64,000 bases of DNA from Acidaminococcus sp. Lineage in GTDB: Bacteria > Bacillota > Negativicutes > Acidaminococcales > Acidaminococcaceae. The DNA is taken from assembly GCA_022482815.1 (NCBI GenBank), contig JAKVOM010000001.1, forward strand, positions 2,066,946-2,130,945. Reading direction: 5' to 3'. The notes under the pieces were generated by a model, which was not told the origin of the DNA, did not search any database, and saw only the letters and a list, made by a program, of their open reading frames with translations. Numbering within the stretch: position 1 is the first letter of the stretch; the number at the start of each line of letters is the position of its first letter. Below are positions 27,384 to 36,739 of the stretch, one piece after another. The position numbers were made by a program, and so were the translations under genes.

Positions 27384-28358
27384 TTACTTTACGAATAAGC
27401 TGTCTACGTCTACTTTATTTTCCATCATCTTGGAAGAGACGAGGAAGTCCTGGGTCTTTTTGAGGGATTCAATGGCTTCCGGTGTGATGTCCATGCTGAA
27501 ATTATACAGACCGTACATGGAGCGAACGGCTTTTTCATCAAGTTCCGTTGCTTTCATGGTAGCTTCCAGGGCTTCTTTCTCATGATCTTTCATGTAAGCC
27601 AGGGTTTCTTTTTGAACAGCGAGGAACGTATCAACCAGGTCTTTGTGTTCTTTCAGGAATTTACCGCTCGTTGCCGTGACGGTGAGCCCGGATACCAGAC
27701 TTTCACCCGTTGTAACTACATGGAGCCCTTTTTGTTCGCTCTGGTAGGCAAGCGGACCTGCGAGCAATGCGCAGTCGGCAGAACCATTTTCAAGAGCGGC
27801 GCGGGCATTGGGCAGTCCCATGGAAACGAATTTTACATCATTCATGCTCATACCGGCCTTCTGGAGGTAAGCTGCCAGTAACTCATGCAGGATGGTTCCT
27901 TTCGGACCGGCAATCGTTTTACCTTTCAAATCCTGCGCAGATTTAATAGAAGGATCTTTGGAGAAAAGTTTAAAGGCTTTTGGAGCCTGGGAATATAAGC
28001 TGATGATTTTGATATCGGCTCCGTTAGCTGCGGAAAGCAGCACAGAAGAACCGCCTACACAGTTCAGGAACTGAATGTCGCCGGAAGCCAGGGCAGCAGT
28101 CTGATCGGCGCCGGAAGTAATAGTGGAATATTCAGCAGTAACGCCTTTTTCCTTGAATTTTTTCTCAAAGCTTTGGTTCGCTTTTTCTACAATAGAAGGA
28201 ACGTTCAGCGGTGCCTGTACATAGGTGATGCTTACCTTTTCAACCTTGGGGGCAGCTTCCTTTTTGGTTTCTTGTTTACCGCCGCACGCAGTCAGCATTA
28301 ACGCTGCAGCGAATACTCCAATGACCCCTAATACTCGTTTTTTTAGCTTTTTGTTCAT
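27384..28358 (-). CDS. ABC transporter substrate-binding lipoprotein (nitrate/sulfonate/NMT1-type)
   Basis: Extracytoplasmic ligand-binding component of an importer. About 324 residues, with a lipoprotein signal ending at Cys25 (LTAC). The mature part shows the NMT1/SsuA-like pattern: SITYVQAPLNVPSIVEKANQ, LASGDIQFLNCVGGSS, LKGKTIAGPKGT, ADCALLAGP. The ligand could be a sulfonate, a thiamine precursor or another small anion; sequence alone does not decide. The ATG at 28358 is preferred over 28367, whose RBS would have no spacing. Last gene of a four-gene minus-strand operon. Confidence 0.87.
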   Translation of the reverse strand: MNKKLKKRVLGVIGVFAAALMLTACGGKQETKKEAAPKVEKVSITYVQAPLNVPSIVEKANQSFEKKFKEKGVTAEYSTITSGADQTAALASGDIQFLNCVGGSSVLLSAANGADIKIISLYSQAPKAFKLFSKDPSIKSAQDLKGKTIAGPKGTILHELLAAYLQKAGMSMNDVKFVSMGLPNARAALENGSADCALLAGPLAYQSEQKGLHVVTTGESLVSGLTVTATSGKFLKEHKDLVDTFLAVQKETLAYMKDHEKEALEATMKATELDEKAVRSMYGLYNFSMDITPEAIESLKKTQDFLVSSKMMENKVDVDSLFVK

Positions 28359-28378
28359 CTTTGTCATCCTTTCCCGTT

Positions 28379-29104
28379 TTACTTTTTATATGAATCATCT
28401 GTCTGCAGCGCGTCGAGCAGACGCCGTTTCAACAAAATGAATTCAGGAGAGAGTAAGTCCCGCTTGGTTTCACCCGCTGGTACTTCTTCTTCAAATGTAA
28501 AATTTCCGTTTTCCAAAACAAGAATTGTATCGGCGAGGTTCAGCGCTTCTTCTACGTTATGAGTTACAAGAATCAGTCCCAGATGCAGCTGGTTTTTCAT
28601 GTCCATCAGTTCCTGCTGCAGGCGGAGGCGCGTAAAATAATCAAGAGCCGCAAAGGGTTCATCCATCAGGATGACCCGCCGATTCATGGCGAGCGTTCTT
28701 GCGAGAGCTGTCCGCTGCTGCATGCCGCCCGAAAGTTCATGCGGGTAACGGTCTGCCGCATCCGTCAGATGTACCAGTTTCAGCAGTTCATCAATGCTGC
28801 GTCCGCCGCTTGCTTCCCGTTTTCCCAGGGCTACATTCTGCCGGCAGGTCAGCCAGGGCATAAGCCGCGCCTCCTGAAACATCATGCCAAAGGAATGCTC
28901 GGGCGGCCAGTAGATGGTTCCCTCATCGGGTGTTTCCAGTCCTGCCATCAGGCGAAGCAGCGTCGTTTTTCCGCAGCCGCTTTTCCCCAAAATAACAGTA
29001 CAGGCATCCAGCGAAAACTCGTGCGAAAGATGAGAGAGCACTGTATGTCTTTCAGCATTTTCGCCGTAGGATTTGGAAAGGTCTCGAATCACTAAATCTG
29101 CCAT
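28379..29104 (-). CDS. ABC transporter ATP-binding protein (nitrate/sulfonate type)
   Basis: Energises the importer. It has 241 residues: Walker A GKSGCGKT at 40-47, Q-loop MMFQEARLMPW, signature LSGGMQQRTALAR, Walker B VILMDEPFAALD and the switch His in LVTHNVEEAL. The sequence is closest to SsuB/TauB-type ATPases. It abuts the permease gene (shared base at 29104), indicating cotranscription. Confidence 0.93.
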   Translation of the reverse strand: MADLVIRDLSKSYGENAERHTVLSHLSHEFSLDACTVILGKSGCGKTTLLRLMAGLETPDEGTIYWPPEHSFGMMFQEARLMPWLTCRQNVALGKREASGGRSIDELLKLVHLTDAADRYPHELSGGMQQRTALARTLAMNRRVILMDEPFAALDYFTRLRLQQELMDMKNQLHLGLILVTHNVEEALNLADTILVLENGNFTFEEEVPAGETKRDLLSPEFILLKRRLLDALQTDDSYKK

Positions 29105-29856
29105 CAGGCGTGCCTCCTTTCATAAGGAAGGAGATACCAGGTCAGAAAGGAGAAAATTCCGTCAATCAGAAATCCCAGCGCACCGATAGCAAGGATTCCG
29201 ATAATGACCTTATCGCTTCGGCTCATTGTCTGAGCATCGAGAATCAAAAAACCGAGGCCGCTGTCGGCGGCAATCATTTCAGCACCGATGATGGCGCGCA
29301 GGCTGTAGCCCATACCTACTTTGACACCTGTTAAAATGTAGGGAAGCGCAGAAGGAACACGAATCTTCCAGAGCTGTTCCAGCCGCGTCATGCCAAGCAT
29401 CTTTCCCAGTTCCAGCAGCTTCGGATCGCAGCGCCGGATACTTTCTTCCATGTTGAGATAGATAGGGAAAAAAGTAGCCAGGACGATAATAATTGTCTTT
29501 GGCGTTTCGCCGATGCCAAACCAGAGAATCAAAAGCGGAATCAAAGAGAGGGGCGGGATATGCTGCAGTACCGAAAATAATCCTCTGTCCAGTTTTTTCA
29601 GTACCGGAACCAGCAGCGATGCAATGGAAAAAATCGATGCCAGTCCGAAGGCCCATACGAAGCCCCAGAACACGCGCCGCAGGCTGATGATAGTGTGCTT
29701 CAGGAGTTCTCCTGAGGCGAGCATACGCTGCGCCGTTGCAAGCACTTGTTCCGGCGGGGGAAGGATGTACGTACTCCACCTTCCCGAAGCGACAGCGGCC
29801 TGCCAGGCTAACAGCAGGATGACAAAGGGAATCAGCGGAAAAAGTTGTTTACGCAT
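29104..29856 (-). CDS. ABC transporter permease (nitrate/sulfonate type)
   Basis: Membrane channel of the importer. About 250 residues with six hydrophobic segments and the cytoplasmic coupling motif region (GMTRLEQLWKIRVPSALPY, then MIAADSGLGFLI) typical of SsuC/TauC-type permeases. The start is placed at 29856, where the ATG overlaps the stop codon of the upstream TM1266-like gene; longer starts lie inside that gene. Confidence 0.9.
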   Translation of the reverse strand: MRKQLFPLIPFVILLLAWQAAVASGRWSTYILPPPEQVLATAQRMLASGELLKHTIISLRRVFWGFVWAFGLASIFSIASLLVPVLKKLDRGLFSVLQHIPPLSLIPLLILWFGIGETPKTIIIVLATFFPIYLNMEESIRRCDPKLLELGKMLGMTRLEQLWKIRVPSALPYILTGVKVGMGYSLRAIIGAEMIAADSGLGFLILDAQTMSRSDKVIIGILAIGALGFLIDGIFSFLTWYLLPYERRHA

Positions 29857-30109
29857 GAGCTTCCGGCATTTTAGCATAGGCAATCTTGGCCGTTACCCCT
29901 TCCAGACGGCCGATTTTGCCGGATGCCTGACTGATTGTATCCTGGGGCGCATCCATTACGACACTGATAATGTGGATTTTGCGTTCCCGGTAGGGAAGCC
30001 CCATCCGACCGATAATCCAGCGGCCGTATTCATGCAGGATAGCGTTTACTTTTTCGGCAGCCTCGGGATCTTCCACAATAATTCCAATAAGTGCGACACG
30101 GGTTTCCAT
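29849..30109 (-). CDS. TM1266-family small regulator-like protein
   Basis: An 86-residue protein with an ACT/NikR-C-like ferredoxin fold pattern. METRVALIGIIVEDPEAAEK, HEYGRWIIGRMGLPY and ISVVMDAPQDTISQASGKIG match the family named as iron-only hydrogenase system putative regulator. No hydrogenase maturation gene is visible here; instead it leads an ABC importer operon, suggesting it senses or regulates that transport. The ATG at 30109 follows taggaggaac; upstream sequence in frame is leader RNA, not protein. Confidence 0.88.
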   Translation of the reverse strand: METRVALIGIIVEDPEAAEKVNAILHEYGRWIIGRMGLPYRERKIHIISVVMDAPQDTISQASGKIGRLEGVTAKIAYAKMPEAHA

Positions 30110-30345
30110 AGTTCCTCCTAACATAAAAAAACGCATCTGACATGCAGATGCGGTCTGGTACAGGCGGCGAAAACAAAGTTGAAAGGTCTTATCCATGTCA
30201 GCTGTTTCCGGCAGAGCCTGTCTAATTATTTTCCTGCATCTTGCATCGCAACCCAGTTTTGATGTGAGATGATAGCTAATCTCATTTTAGATTTTATTTT
30301 TCTGTCCGTTGAAAGTATACGTCATCTGAGCTTAGTTTGTAAAGA
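30110..30345 (-). promoter_or_regulatory. Promoter and attenuator-like leader of the TM1266/ABC operon
   Basis: On the minus strand a promoter is seen: TTTACA (30343-30338), 18-base spacer, TATACT (30319-30314). The ~200-base leader ends in a strong terminator, CGCATCTG/CAGATGCG (30152-30132) plus seven T residues, only 15 bases before the first ATG. An upstream leader segment (minus TGCAAGATGC, 30245-30236) can pair with the 5' arm of that hairpin and would disrupt it. A further ACAGGC/GCCTGT pairing encloses a structured core (about 30219-30160). I cannot assign it to a known riboswitch class. Confidence 0.6.
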
Positions 30346-30518
30346 GCAGCGGACGTGCCCACTGGCTTTTCCTCACGAAAAAGAGTATCTATATAGTAGT
30401 CTGAGGGTGGTGATAATGGAGGTTGTTCTTTTTTCAAAAGCGTAAAAAGTAAACGGCTCTATTTTCGATTCTTTGTGCTAGAATAGGGGAAAACTGGGTG
30501 TAAAGGAGGGGGAAGGAC

Positions 30519-31883
30519 TTGAATCAAAAAGAAAAAGAAGCAAAAAAATTGCATGAAATGCTGGAAGCTCCCCTGGATCGCCTGATTGTCAAACTGGCCG
30601 TACCTTCTGTCATCAGTATGCTGACGACCAGCTTTTATAATACAGCGGATACCTTTTTTGTCAGTAAATTGGATACGAGTTCCACGGCGGCTGTAGGGAT
30701 TACCTTTGCCACGATGTCGATTCTGCAGGCCGTAGGATTCTTCTTCGGCCAGGGCTCCGGCACCTATATGTCCAGGGAGCTGGGCGCTTCCCGCCGTGAA
30801 CATGCGGAAATTATGGCTTCTACAAGTTTTTTGTATGCTTTTACCATCGGGTGTGTTCTCCTTGTGCTGGGCCGCATTTTTGCACCTGAAATTGCCCGGA
30901 TTACCGGTTCTACACCGACGATTCTTCCTCATGCCATCGCTTATCTTTCCATTATTGTCCATGGCGCTCCCGTCGTGCTTTGTTCTTTTCTTATGAATAA
31001 TCAGCTGCGTTTCCAGGGCAGTTCCGCCTTCGGCATGATCGGCATCATGTCGGGCGGCGTTTTAAACGTCTTTCTGGACCCGCTTTTTATTTTTTCCTTT
31101 GGCATGGGCGTTGCCGGAGCCGCTCTCGCTACAGTGCTCAGCCAGTGTGTCAGTCTTTGTATCCTTCTTGCCATGGCGCGTCAGGGCGGGAATATCCCGA
31201 TTCGGATCCGGAATATGCATCCCTCTGTGAATTTGTTTAAGGAAATCGTGGCCGGTGGTATTCCTTCTCTTTTCCGGCAGGGACTCAATAGTTTTTCTAC
31301 GATTTGCCTTAATGTCTCAGCCGGTGCTTTTGGTGATGCTGCCATTGCCGCAATGTCCATCGTGACGCGTCTGATGTTTATCGGGACTTCCGTCGTCATC
31401 GGTATCGGTCAGGGCTTTCAGCCGGTCTGCGGCTTCTGCTACGGCGCTGGAAAATACATCCGGCTGCGGAATGGCTTCCGTTTTGGCCTGAAAATCAATA
31501 TTATTCTCAGTTTCCTTGCTTCACTATTCGGCTTTTTGAATGCTGATTTCATTTTGCGCCTTTTCCGGGATGATCCTCTGGTCATTCAGATTGGCGTGCT
31601 TGCCCTGCGCGCCCAGTGTCTTACCTTTATGACAGCGAGTCTCATCATTATCAGCAATATGACGCTTCAGGTAACGCGTAATACGCGGGGCGCTGTCATG
31701 ATTGCGGCAGGACGCAGCGGATTGTTTTTAATTCCTCTTGTATTGACGCTTCCGCGTATTTTTGGACTCTATGGTCTTGTTGTCTGCCAGCCGCTTGCCG
31801 ATATCTGTTCCTTTTTGCTGGCGTCGTACCTCATCCGGCTCTTCTTTCGGCGGCTGCCCCGGGAGGACAGATGCGGTGAGTGA
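30519..31883 (+). CDS. MATE family multidrug/metabolite efflux transporter
   Basis: Sodium- or proton-driven exporter. It has 454 residues with about 12 membrane helices and MATE hallmarks: LDRLIVKLAVPSVISMLTTS near the start, YNTADTFFVSKL, and an internal repeat around GGIPSLFRQGLNS. It starts at TTG 30519 behind a strong RBS (aaggaggggg). Divergent from the TM1266 operon leader. Substrate unknown. Confidence 0.9.
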   Translation: MNQKEKEAKKLHEMLEAPLDRLIVKLAVPSVISMLTTSFYNTADTFFVSKLDTSSTAAVGITFATMSILQAVGFFFGQGSGTYMSRELGASRREHAEIMASTSFLYAFTIGCVLLVLGRIFAPEIARITGSTPTILPHAIAYLSIIVHGAPVVLCSFLMNNQLRFQGSSAFGMIGIMSGGVLNVFLDPLFIFSFGMGVAGAALATVLSQCVSLCILLAMARQGGNIPIRIRNMHPSVNLFKEIVAGGIPSLFRQGLNSFSTICLNVSAGAFGDAAIAAMSIVTRLMFIGTSVVIGIGQGFQPVCGFCYGAGKYIRLRNGFRFGLKINIILSFLASLFGFLNADFILRLFRDDPLVIQIGVLALRAQCLTFMTASLIIISNMTLQVTRNTRGAVMIAAGRSGLFLIPLVLTLPRIFGLYGLVVCQPLADICSFLLASYLIRLFFRRLPREDRCGE

Positions 31884-31920
31884 TTACAGGTTTGCAGCCT
31901 GTCAGGGACGCAGCTGGATG

Positions 31921-32937
<1,017 letters not shown>

Positions 32938-32977
32938 GTCTTTCTGATGGGGCTGCGGCTTCTCACAAGTAGTTAAC

Positions 32978-33027
32978 AGCAAAAGGCTGTGAAGAAATGA
33001 ATGCTCGTTTCTTCACAGCCTTTTTAC
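32978..33027 (+). terminator. Terminator after fba, GGCTGTGA hairpin family
   Basis: AAAAGGCTGTGAAGAAA (32981-32997) pairs with TTTCTTCACAGCCTTTT (33008-33024) and continues into T residues. It lies between convergent genes and may also stop the minus-strand pseudouridine synthase transcript. Confidence 0.9.
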
Positions 33028-33072
33028 GTAACCAGCCGGATACGGCCGTCCTGTTTTATGCGCAAATGGAAT

Positions 33073-33963
33073 TTATATATATTTGCGGATCTTATCAGCA
33101 GGCAGCGCTTTTCTCATGACTTCCTTCATATCGTCCGGCAGCGGTGCTTTGATGGTGATGGGCTTTCCGGTCAGCGGATGAACAAAGGAAAGGGCGTAGG
33201 CGTGCAGCAGATGACGCTGCTGGGGCTGCGGTCTGCCGTACAGGCTGTCTCCCATCAGCGGATGCCCTGCGGCCGCGCAGTGCACACGGATTTGGTGTGT
33301 TCTTCCGGTACTCAGCACAAAACGGACCAGCGAGATACCATTCCCTTCTGCCAGTACTTCGTATTTTGTTTCTGCCGGCCGGCCTTTTTCATAGTCAACC
33401 ATGCGTTCGATGATGGAGCCTGGTTTTCTCGCGATGGGGCCGTCCATGATTCCTGCTTTCACATCCCATCTGCCTTCCGTTAAACCAAGATAGACTTTTG
33501 TGAGCGGGCGGTTTGTCATCATGTGGTGGATACAGGCATTTTTCGCGAAGAGAACAAGGCCTGATGTTTCCTTATCCAACCGGGAAACGGGGTGCACGGC
33601 TGCAGCAATCTCTTTTTGCCGGTAATACCAGGCTACACGGCGGGAGAGGGCACTGATTCTTTCTTTTCCTGGGTTATGGGTGAGGAGTCCGGCAGGCTTT
33701 GCCACGGCAAGCAGTACGTTGTCTTCATACAGGACAGACACAGCGGTTTCTTCCGGGAGCAGTGCTGACGTTTCCGGCAGGAAATCCCACTCTACCCGGT
33801 CTCCGGGGCCAAGCATACAGTCTCTATCCTGAGCGAGACCATTTACTCTTATGGTGCCTGACATTTTCAGTTTTTTCCAGTAGCGGTCAGAAATCCCATA
33901 CTGCTTAAGCAGTGTCTTCAGCCTGATGGGTGCGGCATGACCGGGAAGCGTGAATTGAAACAT
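33073..33963 (-). CDS. RluA/RluD family RNA pseudouridine synthase
   Basis: Isomerises uridine to pseudouridine in rRNA or tRNA. It has 296 residues: an S4-like N-terminal region (PIRLKTLLKQYGISDRYWKK) and the catalytic domain with Asp130 in HPVSRLDKETSG, then RTHQIRVH and GDSLYG. Which uridines are modified cannot be told from sequence. ATG with gaaagga RBS; convergent with fba. Confidence 0.92.
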   Translation of the reverse strand: MFQFTLPGHAAPIRLKTLLKQYGISDRYWKKLKMSGTIRVNGLAQDRDCMLGPGDRVEWDFLPETSALLPEETAVSVLYEDNVLLAVAKPAGLLTHNPGKERISALSRRVAWYYRQKEIAAAVHPVSRLDKETSGLVLFAKNACIHHMMTNRPLTKVYLGLTEGRWDVKAGIMDGPIARKPGSIIERMVDYEKGRPAETKYEVLAEGNGISLVRFVLSTGRTHQIRVHCAAAGHPLMGDSLYGRPQPQQRHLLHAYALSFVHPLTGKPITIKAPLPDDMKEVMRKALPADKIRKYI

Positions 33964-34002
33964 CGGATTTCCTTTCTATGCAGGAGGGTCTTTTCCAATT
34001 AA

Positions 34003-34060
34003 GTCCCGATTCGGGGACGTAAAAATATTTGACTATCTATTCCCGATTGGGTAATATGAG
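34003..34060 (+). promoter_or_regulatory. Promoter upstream of secreted hypothetical gene
   Basis: TTGACT (34029-34034), 17-base spacer, TAATAT (34052-34057). A palindrome GTCCCGATTCGGGGAC lies just upstream at 34003-34018, and a half-copy TCCCGATTGGG sits inside the spacer, so a repressor or activator site is possible. Confidence 0.6.
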
Positions 34061-34102
34061 GAGAGCATCATTGATTTTTCCGGAGAAAGAACGAGGAAGT
34101 TT

Positions 34103-34711
34103 ATGAAGAAGCAAATTCTGGGCCTGACGCTGTCACTGCTTGCTCTTTGCGGCGCTTCCCGCTGCTTTGCCAAGGATGATACCGCCTGGGACCTTGTACA
34201 GGAAAATAAAGCGGGTATCTATTATGTCAGCAGGGAGTCTGTGGAAAAGACGCTCAAAAAGCCGGAGGCCCCGCAGGTCTATAAGGTGCGGACAAAAGCT
34301 GTCTTTAAAGATGAGCCTTTTATCCGGCTCTTGAATGAACATTTTGGCAAGAAGCTGAAAGAAGGGGATTCAGCTTCCAGCTGCGAGCTTATTTTATCAC
34401 TTAATACGGAAGATGACACCTACCGCGTGGAAAAGGTGGAACTCTTTTCAAAAAAAGGAAAAAGGCTGGTGAAAAAGTCACTGGAGGAAGAGTTCCAGAC
34501 CATTCCTCAGTCCACTTACGTATCTGTGCTCGAAAAAAAGCTGAAAGAGCAGAATACGGCACCTGTCACTCAAGAAAAGAAAGACAGCGATGGCACTGAA
34601 GACAAAAAGGATAAGGCTGATTCTAAAGACAAAATGAATCAGACCGGCGTCAAAGACAAAAAGAATCAGAAAGGAACGACTATAAATAATGACGAAAGTA
34701 AGAGGATTTGA
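34103..34711 (+). CDS. Secreted protein of unknown function with charged repeat tail
   Basis: A 202-residue protein with a signal peptide (residues 1-23, cleavage after CFA). The mature part (about 24-150) has alternating strands (AGIYYVSRESVEKTL, YKVRTKAVF) that may form a small exported domain. The C-terminal 50 residues are Lys/Asp/Glu-rich with repeated DKKD/KDKM-type units, and look disordered. It overlaps the dUTPase gene by 23 bases in another frame. No family recognised. Confidence 0.7.
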   Translation: MKKQILGLTLSLLALCGASRCFAKDDTAWDLVQENKAGIYYVSRESVEKTLKKPEAPQVYKVRTKAVFKDEPFIRLLNEHFGKKLKEGDSASSCELILSLNTEDDTYRVEKVELFSKKGKRLVKKSLEEEFQTIPQSTYVSVLEKKLKEQNTAPVTQEKKDSDGTEDKKDKADSKDKMNQTGVKDKKNQKGTTINNDESKRI

Positions 34712-35144
34712 AAAAATTTCAGCCTATAAAGATAAGGAATTTCCGATGCCGCGCCGCCAGACGAAGGCTTCTGCCGGGTATGATATCTATCTGCCTGATG
34801 ACGCTGTGATTCCGGCCCATGGGCAGACCATGGTTCCTACGGGTGTCAAGGCGTACATGCAGGGTAATGAATATCTCGGCATCCATATTCGTTCCAGTAT
34901 GGCCATCAAACGCCACTTGCGTCTTTTAAACAACGAAGGTATCGTGGATGCCGATTACTATAACAATCCTGACAATGAAGGACATATTATGCTGGCTCTT
35001 GCCAACGATACGGATGAGGATATCGTCCTCAAAAAAGGGGAAAGGGCCGCTCAAGGGATTTTCTATTCCTATTTGCTGGCCGATGACGACGATAAGGCTC
35101 CCAAGGCCGATAGGAGCGGCGGCTTCGGCAGTACTTCAAAATGA
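34689..35144 (+). CDS. dut: Deoxyuridine 5'-triphosphate nucleotidohydrolase (dUTPase)
   Basis: Converts dUTP to dUMP and pyrophosphate, keeping uracil out of DNA and feeding dTMP synthesis. It has 151 residues with all five trimeric dUTPase motifs in order: AGYDIYLP, RSSMA, NNEGIVDADYY, ERAAQGIF, and RSGGFGSTS. It begins inside the upstream gene; RBS not obvious because of the overlap. Confidence 0.92.
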   Translation: MTKVRGFEKISAYKDKEFPMPRRQTKASAGYDIYLPDDAVIPAHGQTMVPTGVKAYMQGNEYLGIHIRSSMAIKRHLRLLNNEGIVDADYYNNPDNEGHIMLALANDTDEDIVLKKGERAAQGIFYSYLLADDDDKAPKADRSGGFGSTSK

Positions 35145-35156
35145 GGGTGATTAATT

Positions 35157-35591
35157 ATGGATGAACAAAAGATGATTTCCCTGGTCAATACCATTGGAGA
35201 TGCCGGGGGATATAAAATTATCGAATGGTTTAAACTGTTTCCTGATGACCGGGAGCAGGCACTGCGCGAATATCTCTATCTCAAGGTTTATCTGATCCGG
35301 ATGGCACTGCACCAGACAGGGACCAATCTCACGGATGATGAGTACCGTCTTTTCTGTGCACACGTGGCGGATGCTTACCTCGCTCAGCCCAATGACTACT
35401 ACGGGGCGACGCCGCAGGGACTTCTCGAAGCACTTCAGGCCTATGAGGGTCATTCCTGGAAAGAGCTGATTTCTATCTTTGCAGAAAGAAGCGGAATCAG
35501 TGCGTCCATCTATGCCAGACGTTTTGTATCGGATTTAACAGATTTGTTCACGAATCTGATGGCAAATCTTAGAGTTGCCCTTAAATCGTGA
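35157..35591 (+). CDS. Hypothetical protein, helical, 144 residues
   Basis: No family recognised. Predicted mostly alpha-helical and soluble, rich in aromatic and acidic residues (IIEWFKLFPDDREQALREYL, YLAQPNDYYGATPQGLLEAL). The RBS aatgagggtga and the 12-base gap after dut indicate cotranscription with it. It ends just before the lysine-riboswitch promoter. Confidence 0.7.
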   Translation: MDEQKMISLVNTIGDAGGYKIIEWFKLFPDDREQALREYLYLKVYLIRMALHQTGTNLTDDEYRLFCAHVADAYLAQPNDYYGATPQGLLEALQAYEGHSWKELISIFAERSGISASIYARRFVSDLTDLFTNLMANLRVALKS

Positions 35592-35619
35592 AAAATTATG
35601 CTAAATTTTCGGAATAGCA

Positions 35620-35655
35620 TTGACATATTGAATCAAATTTTCTATACTGTACACA
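35620..35655 (+). promoter_or_regulatory. Promoter of the lysine/DAP operon
   Basis: TTGACA (35620-35625), 17-base spacer, TATACT (35643-35648): a near-consensus sigma-A promoter placing the start of transcription just before the riboswitch. Confidence 0.85.
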
Positions 35656-35666
35656 TAACTTAACAA

Positions 35667-35823
35667 GAGATAGAGGCGCGGGACCTAAAAGTAATCTCCG
35701 GAGGGACACCGTAGAAGGGGATGAAAGGAGCGACCGCCGAAGTGCTGATCCGGGTACGGAGAGGCGCTGGGCCAACGGTTAACAGCTGTTGGACTGTCGC
35801 CAGAATTGGTGGAGAGCTATCAT
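35667..35823 (+). ncRNA. Lysine riboswitch
   Basis: The leader carries the lysine (L-box) aptamer pattern: P1 strand GATAG (35669-35673) pairs with CTATC (35817-35821); conserved blocks AGAGGCGCGG near the 5' end, AAAGTAATCTCCGGAGGG, GAAAGGAGCGACCGCCGAAG in the middle, and GGCGCTGGGCCAACGG before the last stem are present in order. Lysine binding is expected to favour the downstream terminator and shut off dapB-asd-lysC-dapA. Confidence 0.9.
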
Positions 35824-35866
35824 GTGAAGTAGAATGATGTGTGCCCGTTACATTGGGTCGGTTCTT

Positions 35867-35904
35867 ACGGTCATTGGGATGGTTCTCAATGATCGATTTT
35901 TTTT
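35867..35904 (+). terminator. Regulated terminator of the lysine riboswitch
   Basis: GGTCATTG (35869-35876) pairs with CAATGATC (35887-35894), followed by eight T residues, 27 bases before the dapB start. Confidence 0.85.
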
Positions 35905-35930
35905 GCTAGTCTGGAAAAGGGATGAATCTT

Positions 35931-36704
35931 ATGATCAAAGTACTCGTCAACGGAGCTCTTGGAAAGATGGGTTCCACTGTAGCAAGAACCGTAGTTGAGC
36001 AGGATGATATGGAATTGGTCGCTGCCGTTAATGATCACGGCGCCGGAAAACCCGTGGCGGGGGTTGTTGTTGAAAGTAACCTGGCCGAAGCTATTGCTGC
36101 TCACCATCCGGATGTAGTTGTAGATTTCACAAGGCCGGATGTCGTCATGGACTGCCTGCGGACTGTACTGAACGCTAAAGTCAATGCTGTGGTGGGGACT
36201 ACAGGATTTACGCAGGAAAATCTTGATGAACTGAAAGCTCTGGCTGAAAAAAATAATGTGGGCTGCCTGATTTGCCCGAACTTTGCCATGGGCGCTGTAC
36301 TCATGATGAAAATTGCCGCGGAAGTAGCAAAATATTTTCCGAAAGCTGAAATCATCGAGCTTCATCACGACCAGAAACTGGATGCACCTTCCGGAACCGC
36401 AATTCTGACAGCACAGAAAATGGCTGAAGCCCGCGGCGGAGGATATATTGCTCAGGGCCGCCCCGATGAAGTGGAAAAACTGCCGCATGTAAGAGGGAAC
36501 GATTTCCAGGGCATGAGGATCCACTCGGTACGTCTTCCCGGTTTCGTAGCTTCCGAAGAAATCATTTTCGGGAGTACAGGTGAAACACTGACAATCCGGA
36601 ACGATTCCATTAACCGTGACTGCTATATGCCCGGCGTTATGCTCGGCTGCCGGACCATGGTGAAACGCAAAGGTCTGGTTTACGGACTTGACGCTATTTT
36701 ATAA
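35931..36704 (+). CDS. dapB: 4-hydroxy-tetrahydrodipicolinate reductase
   Basis: NAD(P)H reductase of the diaminopimelate/lysine pathway. It has 257 residues: Rossmann loop VNGALGKMGS at 6-15 and the diagnostic ELHHDQKLDAPSGTA active-site block. The ATG at 35931 has aaaaggg nine bases upstream; the ATG at 35922 directly abuts the RBS and is less likely. First gene under the lysine riboswitch. Confidence 0.95.
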   Translation: MIKVLVNGALGKMGSTVARTVVEQDDMELVAAVNDHGAGKPVAGVVVESNLAEAIAAHHPDVVVDFTRPDVVMDCLRTVLNAKVNAVVGTTGFTQENLDELKALAEKNNVGCLICPNFAMGAVLMMKIAAEVAKYFPKAEIIELHHDQKLDAPSGTAILTAQKMAEARGGGYIAQGRPDEVEKLPHVRGNDFQGMRIHSVRLPGFVASEEIIFGSTGETLTIRNDSINRDCYMPGVMLGCRTMVKRKGLVYGLDAIL

Positions 36705-36739
36705 AGATTATTTAGAAGACTTGAAGGGAGAAAACAAAA

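Noticed and set aside
30160-30300. TPP riboswitch before the NMT1-like importer
   Set aside because: A CTGACATGGATAA stretch recalls the TPP motif CTGATCTGGATAA, but the CTGAGA block and partner elements are missing.
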